From: Antennarius striatus
Taxonomy: Eukaryota > Chordata > Actinopteri > Lophiiformes > Antennariidae
Length of the DNA: 64,000 bases
Direction: 5' to 3'
Assembly (NCBI RefSeq): GCF_040054535.1
Contig: NC_090784.1
Location: forward strand, 16,432,001 to 16,496,000
Made by a program: the position numbers and the translations under genes. The notes beneath the pieces were generated by a model. The model searched no databases. It saw nothing but the letters and a program-made list of their open reading frames with translations, and was not told the origin of the DNA. This document shows positions 24,585 through 36,374 of this stretch, piece after piece (positions within the stretch are counted from its first letter, which is position 1; each line of letters starts with the position of its first letter).

Positions 24585-24990
24585 CTGGATAGAAGGGAAG
24601 TTTATCAAACGTTTGTTGTAATTACTATAGTTGTTGCAGTAATTCATGACATGACATAACTAGTGAACACACATAGTGATTCATTAAACCTGAAAGTACG
24701 GCGTGGCCTTACCTTCAGTTGAGAGCTACTGCACTCCCAGCATATGTCCTGTGGTCACTTCCAAAATGACATTCATAGGATTTAACGTTTAGAAAACGTA
24801 AACACAAAAACCCGCAAAAAAAACAAAAACAAAAACGGAGTCCCACAGCTAACCCAATACCCTATGTAAATAAAATAAAAACAAATAAATCTCACAAACC
24901 GACCGATTTAGCTTCCCTCCACCTTGTCTCCTCTGTTTGCTATAGAGCTGCAAAATTGCTAAAAACAGATGTCACGTGACGCAGTCACGC
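24585..24990 (-). promoter_or_regulatory. flcn 5' leader exon and promoter
   Basis: On the minus strand a noncoding exon ends at 24713 with the donor CTGAAG|GTAAGG and splices to the ATG exon. It holds a five-codon upstream ORF (ATG CTG GGA GTG CAG TAG). Sequence further upstream to about 25 kb is CpG-richer than the surroundings and includes the CLEAR palindrome. Exact transcription starts are not visible. Confidence 0.5.
24971..24980. promoter_or_regulatory. CLEAR/E-box palindrome GTCACGTGAC (TFEB/TFE3 type)
   Basis: Perfect 10-base palindrome GTCACGTGAC about 390 bases upstream of the flcn start codon, in the flcn/leng9 head-to-head region. GTCACGTGAC is the canonical Coordinated Lysosomal Expression and Regulation motif bound by TFEB/TFE3. 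FLCN is a known TFE-responsive gene, so a feedback site is expected here. Binding at this site is inferred. Confidence 0.65.
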
Positions 24991-25517
24991 GCCCGAGCGT
25001 AATCTAATACGCAGGCTCAGTTGCGGAAGTTGCGTGGTTGTAGCTGTATTTTACAGGTTATGTCGAAAAAAAGTGCAAGTAAACGTTAAACGGAAAGAAA
25101 ATAACAGCTAAAAATAATAGTACAGTCTAATTTCACTAAGTTCTGTCTGATGTTTCCTCAAAAACGTTGAGGAAATGAATAGGAACCACATTACCCATAA
25201 TTCCGTAAAACAGAAAAACGGAGGGTTCAAAGGCCATTAAAAAGTCGGACTGTTCGCCTCCTCGGGATCTAAAGGTTTTAAAAGCCTCGCAAGTTATTTC
25301 TTTTTCTTGTAAAAACGTATTTATACTGTGAAGACATTTCTCTCTAAGGGATACTGATTTTTTTTTTTCAATATCAAACACCAGCCGTCACGAACCACTT
25401 CCGCATTATCCAAGTTGTCAGGTTTACGATTAGTAGTGGCTGGACCGACGTTAACATTTAGATTTAAACGCCACACAGACAGGAGCCCTGAATAAACAGT
25501 CGTTGGAGACTAGAATA

Positions 25518-28500
25518 ATGGCATCAGAGGATTCTGAAGTTCCTTCAGTTCTAGCACAAATTGAGGGGACCTCCGAGGTTAACACTGGACAAATCACCGT
25601 GACACCTGCAGCGGGTAAATGTATTTGTTCTCAACATTATGTACATTATTTATTTGAGACTACATACTGGCTAGTTATATGTAAGTTAATGTCACTTATC
25701 ATCATGACGAACATCATGTGCGGGGACGGCCTTTCTGTTACTGTCATCAGTTTGTCTGAATCTGAAATAAGTCATTTACAGGAATGACCTGGGGGGGGGG
25801 GGAATATCTCGGATGTGATACACTTATTTGTTAGAGCAATTTGAGTTCTGGTAAGGTCTTCACTGATGTTTTGTTACTGTTTTCCCTTTACTTTAAAAGG
25901 AGGGACTGAATGAATGAATAGACCACTCCTAATGTCTGCCAGCATTTTAATTCCGGCTGCTAATGTGTCAGTAAGTGAGTCAATAGACATACATGACTGC
26001 TGTCAGTATGAAAATTCATTTTGACTGTCTGTACTCCCACCTGCCTCATCTTTCCTGTCAGTGCTGCAATCTAATGTCTGGAACCGATTAGAAAACCCAA
26101 AGTCGCTCATGTTCTCCCAGGATATCAGACACCTGTGTCACCCAGGTCTACTGGACCTCGCCTGACTCACTTCCAGTTCTCCTCTCAGGAAATAGCAAAG
26201 CAGGGTGTGTGGCATGTGTGTGAGTTTACGAGCAACCACAACCCAAGAACTTGGCTGACATTTTGATCCTTTGGGTCGAGCACTTGCCACCTGCTGCATG
26301 ATTTATATACTTGAGGATGAGTATTGAAGAGCAGATTTAGTTCTGCAAACGTATTTGTCCATTGCCAGTGTCCTCCTGGGGATTTCTTACACGCTTATTA
26401 CAAATCTTGGACATTCATTGCAATAACAGAGAAACTCAAGATAATAGCCTAAAAAAAAAAAAGTTGTCTAAAGCTTGGATGATGGGTGAGGTGGTATGAT
26501 TTCCAGTTTCCAGACATAGGGATATTTTTTTTGTGTCGTCATCAGGCATATCTCACTGACACAGATACTCCGTACTGGAAACAAAGCTCAACCAAACACT
26601 AATTGGCATTGCAGAAGAAAAAAGTAGAGACAGGTGCCTCATCCCCTGATTTAAATACAGTGGTGGGGCATTCGTTTTAGTCGGGACAGATTGAGACTTT
26701 TGACTGATCTTAGTTTTGTTGGGATTATTTATTGCAATGGAATTTTTTAAAATCATGATTTGATACACGACTATTGCCGTTTTTCCTGTTTATGAAGTCT
26801 CCGTACTGACAGCCCGTTCACTTTCTTTTGATGCTTTCTTTATAATTTACCTTCATAGCTATTTTATCCATCTCATGTCTTCCTTTCATCATCAGTGAAA
26901 GAGTCAACAGGACAGGATGAGGACGGAGTCAACTTGTGCCAGTTTTTCCTGATGGGAAAGTGTCGTTTTGGCCAGAAATGTCATTTTTCTCATAGGTAAA
27001 GTCACCTATTCTTTTTTGACATACTCAACATTGAGACAAAGAATGACTTTCAGTTAATAAATTAGACAATTAACAGTGGCCAGAATTTTTTTAGACGTAT
27101 GGCTGCTTGCTTTTTAACAGTGACCATGTATACCTCTATAAAAGAAAAAAATTACATTGCGTTTCACCTGCGCTATTTTGGACTTATGAGTTAATGATTA
27201 CATTTTTTTGACAAATTAATCATTACATCATGACATCGCTTCCTTTTTTTCCCTTTATTCAAGCTAGACAGACAGTGTTCAGCTCTGTTTTAGTCAAACA
27301 CTTAACTGACTGCCGGGTAGCTTTCCCATGATTAACAAAAATCAACGTTTCGTCCACTTTTCTTAGTAACCCCACACTAGATGAGTCAGGGGCTGTATCA
27401 TCAGACCAGGACGACAAACACCGTCCAGATGAGGTGGAAAAGCACAAGAAGAAAGGGAAAAAGGCAAAAACACCAAAGCCAAAATTTGAGGGAAAAGGTC
27501 ACTCCATATTAATTCAGTTTTTGTCATTAGATAATGACTACACACTTTAAAGAAGCCAGTCTCCCTTCATGAATGCGTTTTAACTTTTTTTTTTTTTTAA
27601 TGTATCTAATTCAGAAGTGAACAAAAAGCCACGCATGCGTACGGCAGATGATGTCATCTCTCGGATCATGTGGGATCCATCGGTAGACGCTTCACAGTTT
27701 ATAGTGGGGTACGTGGATCGTTTCCTCGGTGTGCTGGAGCGTCCATTCAACGACTTCTCCTGGGACACAAACCCCAGCGACTGTGACTACATGTCTGAGC
27801 TGGCCCTGCCCAGACACAGGATCCAGTATTTCTGCTACAGAGGCCACCGTGTGTGGGATCGCCACACCAGAACGGACAGGGTGTTTGGCTCCACCGGACA
27901 ATCTCTGGCTCCCCCCTTTGGAGTGGAGGATGAAGTAAAGAGTAAGAGATGACCTGCTTTTTCTATCTCGCTTTACACTTATCTAGCTATCTAGCTATCT
28001 ATCACAAAAGTCAGTAAATACAGTTTCTGCTCACAAAATGCATTTAATTTCATTCAAAAGGATTAAATGTAGAGGATCAAGAGGACCAACAACATCTTAA
28101 AGCGACTATGGAGCTGCCACCTTCTGTGGATGGACAGGAGGAGGGTGAACCAGGGAAGGACACACAAGCAGAGGAAGAGAGGCTGAGTGAGAAGAAGATT
28201 CAGAGTGTGGATTCCACACAACCAGCTTCAAAGATCAGCGGAGACGCGTCTCAGGAACAACAGGAATCACAAGGGGCATTTGCTACGGAGGAGGACACAG
28301 TTAGGTGTGATGCTTGTTTTACCCTTCAGACTTTTTATATATGAAATTTTTTAATTATTTGTGTGTGTGTATGTGCGTGTGTGCGCGCACGCGTGTGTGC
28401 GTGTGTGTGTAATTCTGCCGGATAGGACAGCTTGAGGCGGTGTGACTTAAACTAGGGAGAGAGACTGGGAGTTGACTTGCAGCATCAAAAATAGTCAACA

Positions 28501-29495
28501 TAAAGCACAAGATTAGAACCTAGAGAATCATTTTTGATTGTCACTGTATCCTGAAGGCGTGTTCCATTTATTGTATTTTGTGTCACTTTGAAAGCAATTT
28601 TACAAGAAACTCCTACCTCGCCTGTTTTGATTTTAGACCTGCAGCTTCAATGGACCAAATGACCTCACCTCAAAAAGAAGGAGCAAATGCAAAAGGAGAG
28701 GATGTGGAAGAATGGGAAGAAAGTTGGGAAGGCAATGAAGACAATGAGGTGGGTGTAGCTCAACTGAAATATGCAGTTAATTTTTGATGCAGTGATTTTT
28801 CTTATGTGCATGTTTTTTGTTTTAATTGTACTCAGAGTTATGTCGGAGCCCTGAACATCAGTCAGAGTTGTGAACCTCTAGAGCCGAGACAGGAGAAGCC
28901 TGGCGGTCGCCCTCCTAAGAAACGACCCACGCACTTTATCACTTTCAGGGCCAACACTCCTGCTATCCTCTCCAGTTTCCAGCAGCTGCAGGAGGAGATT
29001 ATCTCTCTTCTACCAGCCTCTGCCCCTCACTGGCAGACCTCCTCCAGCCTCCACATCACCCTGTGCCTCCTGGTGCTGACCAGCCCCGCTGAGGTGCAAA
29101 CTGCCGTGGAAATGCTCCGACAGTTTGCTAAGTTTGATCGCAACCCTCCTGTGTCTTTGACATTCCCTGTCAGGTTGAAACATTTCAATGGGAGGGTGCT
29201 GTACCTCAGCCCCCAACCTCAGCTTCACCTCCAGCAGCTGAACAGCGGCCTGCAGGAGGCTTACAGGAAGAAGGGCTGGCTCCACAGGAGCTCCTACAAG
29301 CCCCGCTATCACCTTACACTGGCCAAGTTGGATCACACGGAGGAAGAGCGTGTTTTTGAAGGGGTTGGGGACCTGAAGGTGGGAAAGGGTATAAATTTTG
29401 GTCGCCTGCCAGTAAATACCTTATACCTTTGTGCCATGGGCTTTTCTGAAGAACATGGCTTTTATGAAACGGTTTGCACAGTAACTCTTCGGTAA
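25518..29495 (+). CDS. leng9: Leukocyte receptor cluster member 9 (CCCH zinc finger, DUF504, 2H domain)
   Basis: Seven coding exons: 25518-25614, 26896-26995, 27367-27497, 27615-27941, 28061-28304, 28637-28748 and 28836-29495, 556 residues. Exon 2 encodes a CCCH finger (C47-x7-C55-x5-C61-x3-H65). Exon 3 is lysine-rich. Exon 4 is the DUF504/MJ1316 domain (RTADDVISRIMWDPS, RFLGVLERPFNDFSW, PRHRIQYFCYRGHRVWDR). Exons 5-6 are an acidic, glutamine/glutamate-rich linker. Exon 7 is a 2H phosphoesterase-like domain (AKAP7-type) with both motifs intact: H-I-T near residues 410-412 and H-L-T near 496-498. The combination implies RNA binding plus RNA-end or cyclic phosphate chemistry, but no function is proven as far as I know. 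It is divergent from flcn, with starts about 0.9 kb apart. Confidence 0.93.
28365..28410. repeat. (GT)n/(GC) microsatellite
   Basis: Imperfect GTGTGCGCGCACGCG-type tract in the leng9 intron between coding exons 5 and 6. Confidence 0.8.
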
Positions 29496-29694
29496 TTGGC
29501 CCAGAGGAATGTGCAGTTTTACATGCAGAAAGTACGTGCAGTAAATGTAATACTCTTGCAATTCTGATGACATTTGCACTTATCAAACCAATCTGATGTT
29601 TGTTATGTTTATTTGGACAGGATGCACTTTTTTTAAATGGTGAAAACTAAAGTGAGTCAAATTGTACTTGCTTCATATCTGCAGCACAAGCACA

Positions 29695-30033
29695 CTTGCA
29701 CTATGTTTCTTTTTCTTCTCCTTTCAGCTTTTCCCTTCAGGGATCACCACAGCAAATCAGTTCCCTCCATCTAACCCTGTTTTCTGCATCCTCTTCTCTC
29801 ACATCAACTACCTTCATGTCCTCTTTCACTACATCCATAAACCTCCTCTTTGGTCTTCCTCTAGGCCTCCTGCCTGGCAGTTCAAAACTCAGCATCCTTC
29901 TACCAATATATTCACTATCTCTCCTCTGGACATGTCCAAACCATCTCAGTCTGGCCTCTCTGACTTTATCTCCAAGACCTCTAACATGTGTTGTCCCTCT
30001 TATGTACTCATTCCTGATCCTTGCACTATGTTT
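29695..30033 (-). mobile_element. 5'-truncated RTE-type LINE fragment with intact target-site duplication
   Basis: Minus-strand 3' end of the RTE family that also occurs at 48.0 and 59.6 kb. The antisense reads ...GGTGATCCCTGAAGGGAAAAG and ends in AAGGAGAAGAAAAAG. It is flanked by a perfect 14-base direct repeat, CTTGCACTATGTTT, at 29695-29708 and 30020-30033. The element proper is about 29709-30019. It sits some 200 bases after the leng9 stop, possibly in the 3' UTR, in antisense. Confidence 0.85.
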
Positions 30034-30397
30034 AATTAGTTTAAAATGATAATATGACCAAAGATAAATGCATTTTCCTGAAAACTATTTTCATTATTTA
30101 ATGGTCATTACATATGTAATGTACAGTATGTAAAATGTTTTTACTCCATTACTAATATTTCAGGAAGCAAATTTGAATGTAGACTTTACAGAATAATAAT
30201 CTGATTTTGTGTAATGGAAGTGGAAATAGAACATCCAGAGCCAAAACTACACACATAGACTCAAAATGGCTAAACAGTAGAATATTAACACTAATCAAGC
30301 CCAAGTGTGTTAATATATCATGTTTGTATGTAATAGTAAGTTAAGAAGTTAAAAATTGTTCATATCCTTACATAAAAACCTTTACACTGACCAGAAG

Positions 30398-30770
30398 ACT
30401 GTTTTTTTTTTAATTTAACCTTTATTTAACCAGGTTAGCCTCATTGAGATTCAGAATCTCTTTTTCAAGAGGGACCTGGGCCAAGAAGGCAACAAAAAGT
30501 TTCAGACACACATCAGATCATTACAGATACAAATTACAACATTTTACAGACAAGAGATGTACAGTATAAGATTGATAACAATAAAACAACAACAACAATA
30601 AATGATTTGTGCTATAGGCTGTGGGGAGAAACAGTAGCATGTTTCAGCATCTGCCCTACCTTTAACTGTTGTTTTAAAAGCATTTAAAGAGATGAACTCC
30701 TGTAATTTCAAGTCGTTCTGGAGCTCATTCCACGCCATAGCAGCTGCAAACTGAAACGCTTTATTACCAA
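30398..30770 (-). mobile_element. Non-LTR retroelement 3' end with poly(A), minus orientation
   Basis: Read on the minus strand, a frame with MAWNELQNDLKLQEF and SLNAFKTTVKGR (a typical C-terminal end of LINE ORF2 proteins) is followed by a short UTR. The element then ends in GGTTAAATAAAGGTTAAATT and a run of A (T-run at 30402-30411 on plus). The same sequence motif (TTTATTTAACCAGG) recurs widely in fish genomes. No intact protein is encoded. Confidence 0.6.
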
Positions 30771-30904
30771 ACTAAGTACGAATCTTTTTTACATTCAGCA
30801 AAAACAAGTTTTGTGACCATAGACAGTAAGTTGTGTTTGTCTGCTGGACAATGTATGTACATAAATAGCACACGGTTGTCTTCACTGGCAGTCAGAGAAT
30901 ACTT

Positions 30905-31310
30905 ACTGTATTACTACGTCCCGCTTCAAAGCGGTGATGTAATTGTCAGTGTTCGTGTGTTCGTCCGTTCGTCCGTCCGTTAGTATGTCCATCAAATATC
31001 TTCGCAAACGTTGCAGATAGAAAGATGAAACAAAAAGCACGTTACTTGGGCAGCAAAGGGGATGGAAATGAGATGATCAGCTTGACCTTGAGAAAACCAG
31101 GTCAAATTTCAACTTTTGTATACTCAAGAACTGGATAAGATAGAAAGACGAGGGAGAACGCCACTGGAAGACCATAGATCAAAGGTAGTGCTTTGAACTA
31201 TGAAAGTAGGTCAAAGCACAACTTTGATATTTGACCTATGTAAGTAGGTCAGGATGAAATTTTGAATTCAGGGATGTTGCAGTCTGTGACTGCTTTGGTT
31301 TTAGTTTTGA
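30905..31310. repeat. Interspersed repeat (CCCGCTTCAAAGCGG ... GGGATGTTGCAGTC type)
   Basis: It begins near a CCGCTTCAAAGCGG palindrome, runs through repeated 'gttcgtccgttcgtccg' and AGGTCAAA/TAGGTCA motifs, and ends near GGGATGTTGCAGTCTGTGACTGC. I recognise both ends as a dispersed fish repeat but cannot name the family. No coding capacity is seen. Confidence 0.45.
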
Positions 31311-31319
31311 TCTGCAGTT

Positions 31320-33540
31320 GCACAAAGGTTTAATGACTAATGTCCATTCTGTTCTGTTCTCTTTGACTTTTGCAGTTCAAAAGACATCTGTAACATGTAT
31401 GTTAATCACATCTAAGATGATGTAAACAAATATTGGTGATATTTCATAGGTCTAAGTAGACCTGTTGTGTAAAAACACAACTTTCATTCCTCATTTGTTG
31501 AACATATGTTGTGTGTCTACTGTTAAACTGTACAAACATCAGTTCTGCTCCTGTCACTTCTCCTGTGTTTGTCAACTATAAAGATGCCACTTCTTCTATT
31601 GGATTTTTAGATGCTGTACTTATGAAGGCTCTGTTTGTGTTATAATTCTATTATAGGTTTATAATACAAAGCAGTCACTGGGTAGATCATTTTTTTGATG
31701 TTGTGAGTTTTTTTGCATCACACACACAAAAAATACACTTTCAAGGTCATAATTCAAAACACTTCCTTCAAAATTAGATCCAAAACAATTCAATAATAAT
31801 TTTAATGGTCAAATATTCCCTAGTTGTAGCTTCTCCATTTTAAGGATGTGCTAATACTGTGTTATTTTACCCTATTTTTTAATATTGCTTTCCAAAAATG
31901 TATTCATCAGCATCAATTCAGTCATGAAAACAGGCCGTATACTTCAATATTTCTTTATTTTCATTTACCTGACAGCTCTTGAACTGAGATTAACTCAGTT
32001 AATCTCAGTTAAGAGTTTGGCAAAATGCTGCACCATGCCTGTTTTAATACTTGCTGTAAACTAATTGTGTTAAAGTGCCCTCAGATCAACCAAAAATCTT
32101 TTGTCAAAGTAGTTTCAAAATAGTTTCAACTGAATGTAATATTTGCTGCATTTATAATTTTGATTGACAAAACTGGACCAACTTTTCCACTTTTATAGCT
32201 GCTGTTTTATAAGTTTACAGACAGGAAATGCAGAAAGGTGTAGGTATGAGATGTGGATTGCTTATTGACAGCCACAAATGATCCGGTATGTTGGGATGCT
32301 GCAGCCCATTACCCCTTAATGTTGAGTAATGATGTCTTCGTGTGAGTTTACATTAAATGTAACCCACTAAATTGTGAAGGACATTAATTGTTGAACTGGT
32401 GGTGTTTTGTCAGTGCAGTGGGGGGTGATCTGGATGCAGTAATGTTGGTGAAATTAACATGCAAACGTGTGGATGATGTGTAAACCCTTCCTGCGTAACT
32501 CTTGCATGCATAACATCATTTTCTGTCTCTTTCTCCTGTTCCTACCAGATCCACTCACAAACACTATACACAGTGTGTGTGAGTCAGTGTGTATGCTATG
32601 TGGCTCTGTTTGCTCGCTCACATTATCTCCCTGCCTCCCTTCCCCCACTCTCTTTTCAGTGACACAGAAAAACGAACGCCGCCCCCTCCCTCTTTGGTCG
32701 CTCGCTCTTGCCCCTCTTTTCACCAATGGCAGAGAAACACCACAATCTTTTCACTGCGCCCTGCTGTGTTTCGTCAATAAACGTACAATTCTTCGGCGTG
32801 TCTATCAGTGTCCTCTCATCCCTTCTAATCACTTGTCTCTTGTTGCATGTCCTCCATCCTCCTCATCCCTGAATCAGTGCTGATGCTGTTTCTACAGCCT
32901 CCACCCAACAGTGGCATTGCCTAAAAACCCTTTCCATGCCCTCCCTACTCTATTCATTGTTCCCTCCATCTCTCTCCCCTCCCTCCTTTTTTCTCTCAGC
33001 ATCACTTCCTGGGAACCCACATTTGTTCCCCTCCTCAGTATTTTATGTTGCCTTTCCCTGCATCTCCCCCTCCCCTTATTCATATATGTGTGCTTATATG
33101 CTCCTCTTACTCCAATCTTATGTGCATCTCTTCCTCTCATTAGCACCTCCACACGTCGCAGCGGCGTCATAAGGCAGGAGTTCATTATTTTGCCTCCAAC
33201 ATGTGAGTGATTTAAAAAAAAAAATCTCTTTATTATCTAGTGCTCACCATTGGCTGACAGCGTTTGTATTCTGCTTTTCTGTAATCTGGTCATGGTGCAG
33301 TGTGGTGGCCTGGATGCAGATTGGTCAGGTTAATGGGAGAGTGCATAGATGTTGGTGGGGGTGAGATGCCTGTGCTATCTCAGTATGAACGAATGAGGGG
33401 TTAGACCCCCCTCCAACTAATCCCTGTTAATACATTAATTATCTTTGGGCAACATCGTGTTGCTGCAGCGATGTAAAGTCACTTGTGTGTTAAGTTATGA
33501 AGGGCTACAAAGCAACGATAAAGGGTCCCTGAGGGGTGTC
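31320..33540. other. Intergenic between leng9 and ttyh1
   Basis: AT-rich to about 32450. From 32520 to 33200 the plus strand is very pyrimidine-rich (ccctcc/ctctc runs), which creates long but meaningless serine/proline/leucine frames. No exon or RNA gene is supported. Confidence 0.45.
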
Positions 33541-33553
33541 TCCTCAATCTTAA

Positions 33554-33730
<177 letters not shown>

Positions 33731-33959
33731 CTCACTGAGAGCTCCTCTCCCATCCATCAACACAAGCACCTCTCCACTGACACCAGACAACCTGACAATT
33801 ATTGGCAATTTAATATTTCACTAACTGCAAGACTGACTGGCTTATTGGTTCCCTGTTTTAGACTCATTTCTGGCATGTCTCCAGAGCCATTTTTTTTCAG
33901 GATAATGTTTTTTCAAGAGCATCAAGCACTGATGGCTGGCAGTATACCTCTTTGAGTGG

Positions 33960-34033
33960 GTGAATATTTCACGGACACCGGCAGAGAGAAGACAGAGAAG
34001 GAGACCTAAAGCCTCCCAAAGCGACCGACAGAG
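33960..34033 (+). other. Candidate 5' noncoding exon of ttyh1
   Basis: A purine-rich block ends in GACAGAG|GTAGGA (GT at 34034-34035). The next strong acceptor in phase-free leader context is CCTCCTGCAG at 37489-37498, just before the ttyh1 start. The assignment is by position only. Confidence 0.3.
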
Positions 34034-34034
34034 G

Positions 34035-35450
34035 TAGGAAACCGATTCCTCTCTTATAATAAAGGCTTAATTGTTGATGCGGGTTGCAGAGATTTATCAC
34101 CAACCATGTAAAATGTCATGCAAATGCTGATTTTAAGTGGATGGGTTACACATTTTTTTCCTCCCACCTATGAATTTCCCCTGCAAACATTTGCAGAATA
34201 TGAAAATGATCAGCTGATGCGTTCATAATTTGATGGAATTCGGTTATTTTCCATTCAGCTGTAGTTTCAATCTTCGTTGTCTTGTCTTTAAATGCTGTTT
34301 GTTCAATCTGCAGATGAATTGGTTTTTCCAGCTAGTTGATTGGCAGCTTTTTGTCACCATCAACTTGCCACACTGGACTCTTGCACACATCAGAGCCCTG
34401 ATTCTCCCTCGCCGGCTGCAAGCTGCTTACCTTTGATCAGCTGCACTCGCTTTGAAAGTTTATCGTTGGCGTGAGGCATTCATTTTGGAAATTGATTTTG
34501 AATTTCAGTTGAGAGTATTTATCTTTTCATTTCTGCTCAATGGACGATGCTGGATGTTAATTTATTCCTCCTGGCTGATGTACTGAGCCATGTGGCTGTA
34601 ATGCTTTCTCATAAATTATGGTCATTAAGGTTGTTGTTAAGAGGTTATTATAGTTGTAATGTGAATCGTGATGGTTTTTACGAGGCAGATTAGAAATGTG
34701 CATCATTTCACAAGCTGAGGGGGGGGGCGACACTAATTACGCTGCACCTTCTGATCGAGCGAGTTGAACTGAAAAGATGAAGGTGGAGATGAGTCTCGTG
34801 TGCTGCAAAGAATCCCACTGATTTCATTTCCGGCGGTGTCGACTGAACCCGACAGAAGATTCCTATGTTAATGTTTCATCAGAGCTCGGAGACTTCATTC
34901 CATCTTGACCGTGTTTCCACCATTTTTCTTCTTCTCACTCTGCTGATCCTGAAGGTCTCATTTATGCCGTTTCTTTGGCCTCTGTTATGCAACGGTGAGA
35001 GGCACGAACACAAGCTGGCAGGAGACATCAAATCAACTTGAGGCTTCCTGTCTGTGACAACTGCTGAGTAACTGCTGCTCCTGGACAGTGAACCCCCACC
35101 CCACCATAACCTCCGCCCCATCAGCACCTGATTAGTTTGCCTCTTTAACTTTCCAGGGTGCAGGAGAATCCTACTTGGTGCCTGTCAATGCAGTGAGACG
35201 GGTGTCTCTTCTTTTTACTTGTGTGATGATGGATTTTAAATGTTCTCTACTTGCATCAGAGCAGTATCAGTATCTTAATCTATCAAGGACATAATTTTTT
35301 ATACTGACCCCCTTTATTGATTGTGATCACAAGCAGACTTCATTCTCTCTCAACTGAGGAATTAATCCTTCGATTATTGCGCTTCTCAAAAATCTCTTCT
35401 CCTCTTTTAAGACTGATAAATCGGCCTAATGTCGCCTGCAAAGAATTTAT
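34035..35450. other. Noncoding stretch, probable ttyh1 first intron
   Basis: No exon, RNA gene or named repeat is supported. Confidence 0.4.
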
Positions 35451-35451
35451 T

Positions 35452-35707
35452 TACAGTATTTTCCGCACTATGAGGCGCACCTAAAAGCCTTTAATTTTCT
35501 CAAAAACCGACAGTGCGCCTTATAATCTAGTGCGCCTAATATATGAAAACAGTTATAAAACAGGCCACTCATTGAAGGTGTGCCTTACAATCAGATCTGC
35601 CTTATAATCCAATGCGCCTCATATGTATGAAAAAAGTTTTAGTATAGGCCATTCATTGAAGGTGCACCTTATAGCCCAGTGTGCCTTATAGTGCAGAAAA
35701 TACTGTA
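35452..35707. mobile_element. MITE with 20-base terminal inverted repeats
   Basis: A 256-base element. Its ends, TACAGTATTTTCCGCACTAT (35452-35471) and the inverse at 35688-35707, match at 19 of 20 bases. The interior repeats GGCGCACCT and AAGGTGCGCCTTATA-type words in both orientations, making it almost fully self-complementary. It has no coding capacity. TA at both termini fits a Tc1/mariner-type nonautonomous element. A second copy is at 47922-48354. Confidence 0.85.
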
Positions 35708-35709
35708 AT

Positions 35710-36329
35710 CTGAAAAAAAATCATGCAAGTCAACTGATCAGGAAAGTATGGAGGCACCAGAGGACAGTGTGTGATCTGTGTGAGCTGCTGATGTGTTGTG
35801 GAATCTCACGGTGTTTGAGCTGTCATGTTCGGTTTTAATAAGGGAAATGGATTGTTGGCAATGGTTCGATTTGTGACAGCTGAGCTGCTGGAACCACTAA
35901 GGTGAAGCGGCTTTTTGTAATGGGCTTATAGCGGTCCTGTCTGGGCTGTGGGCGAGCTGCTCCCGCTGGAGACCTTAACCAACCCAAATCTGAGTGGGAA
36001 ACTGTCTGAATGGGCCTCAGTGGGGACAGTTGTACTTATTGAAGGCTGAATAAATCAGCTGCAATAAAAGATAATAAACCCCAATTCAAGGCATCAGTGC
36101 AGAATCTTTCTGGCATTATCGGAACTGTTTTGATTCAAATGCAGACTTGTGTCTATCTGTGATGTCATTAGTTGTGTGTTCCTTTGTGTTTGTTCAACAG
36201 TTGTGAATGAAGCGCTGTCCCCTGAGCTGAAGCTCCTCTTTCTTAAACAGCAAAGCTGCGGCGATTTCTTAATCTTGACTGTCGGTTTCAGAGTTTATCA
36301 GACGCACACACACGCACGCATGCACGCAT

Positions 36330-36374
<45 letters not shown>

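Noticed and set aside
32467-33210. Overlapping Ser/Pro/Leu-rich frames on both strands
   Set aside because: Pyrimidine-rich composition explains the open frames. There are no domains or splice sites.
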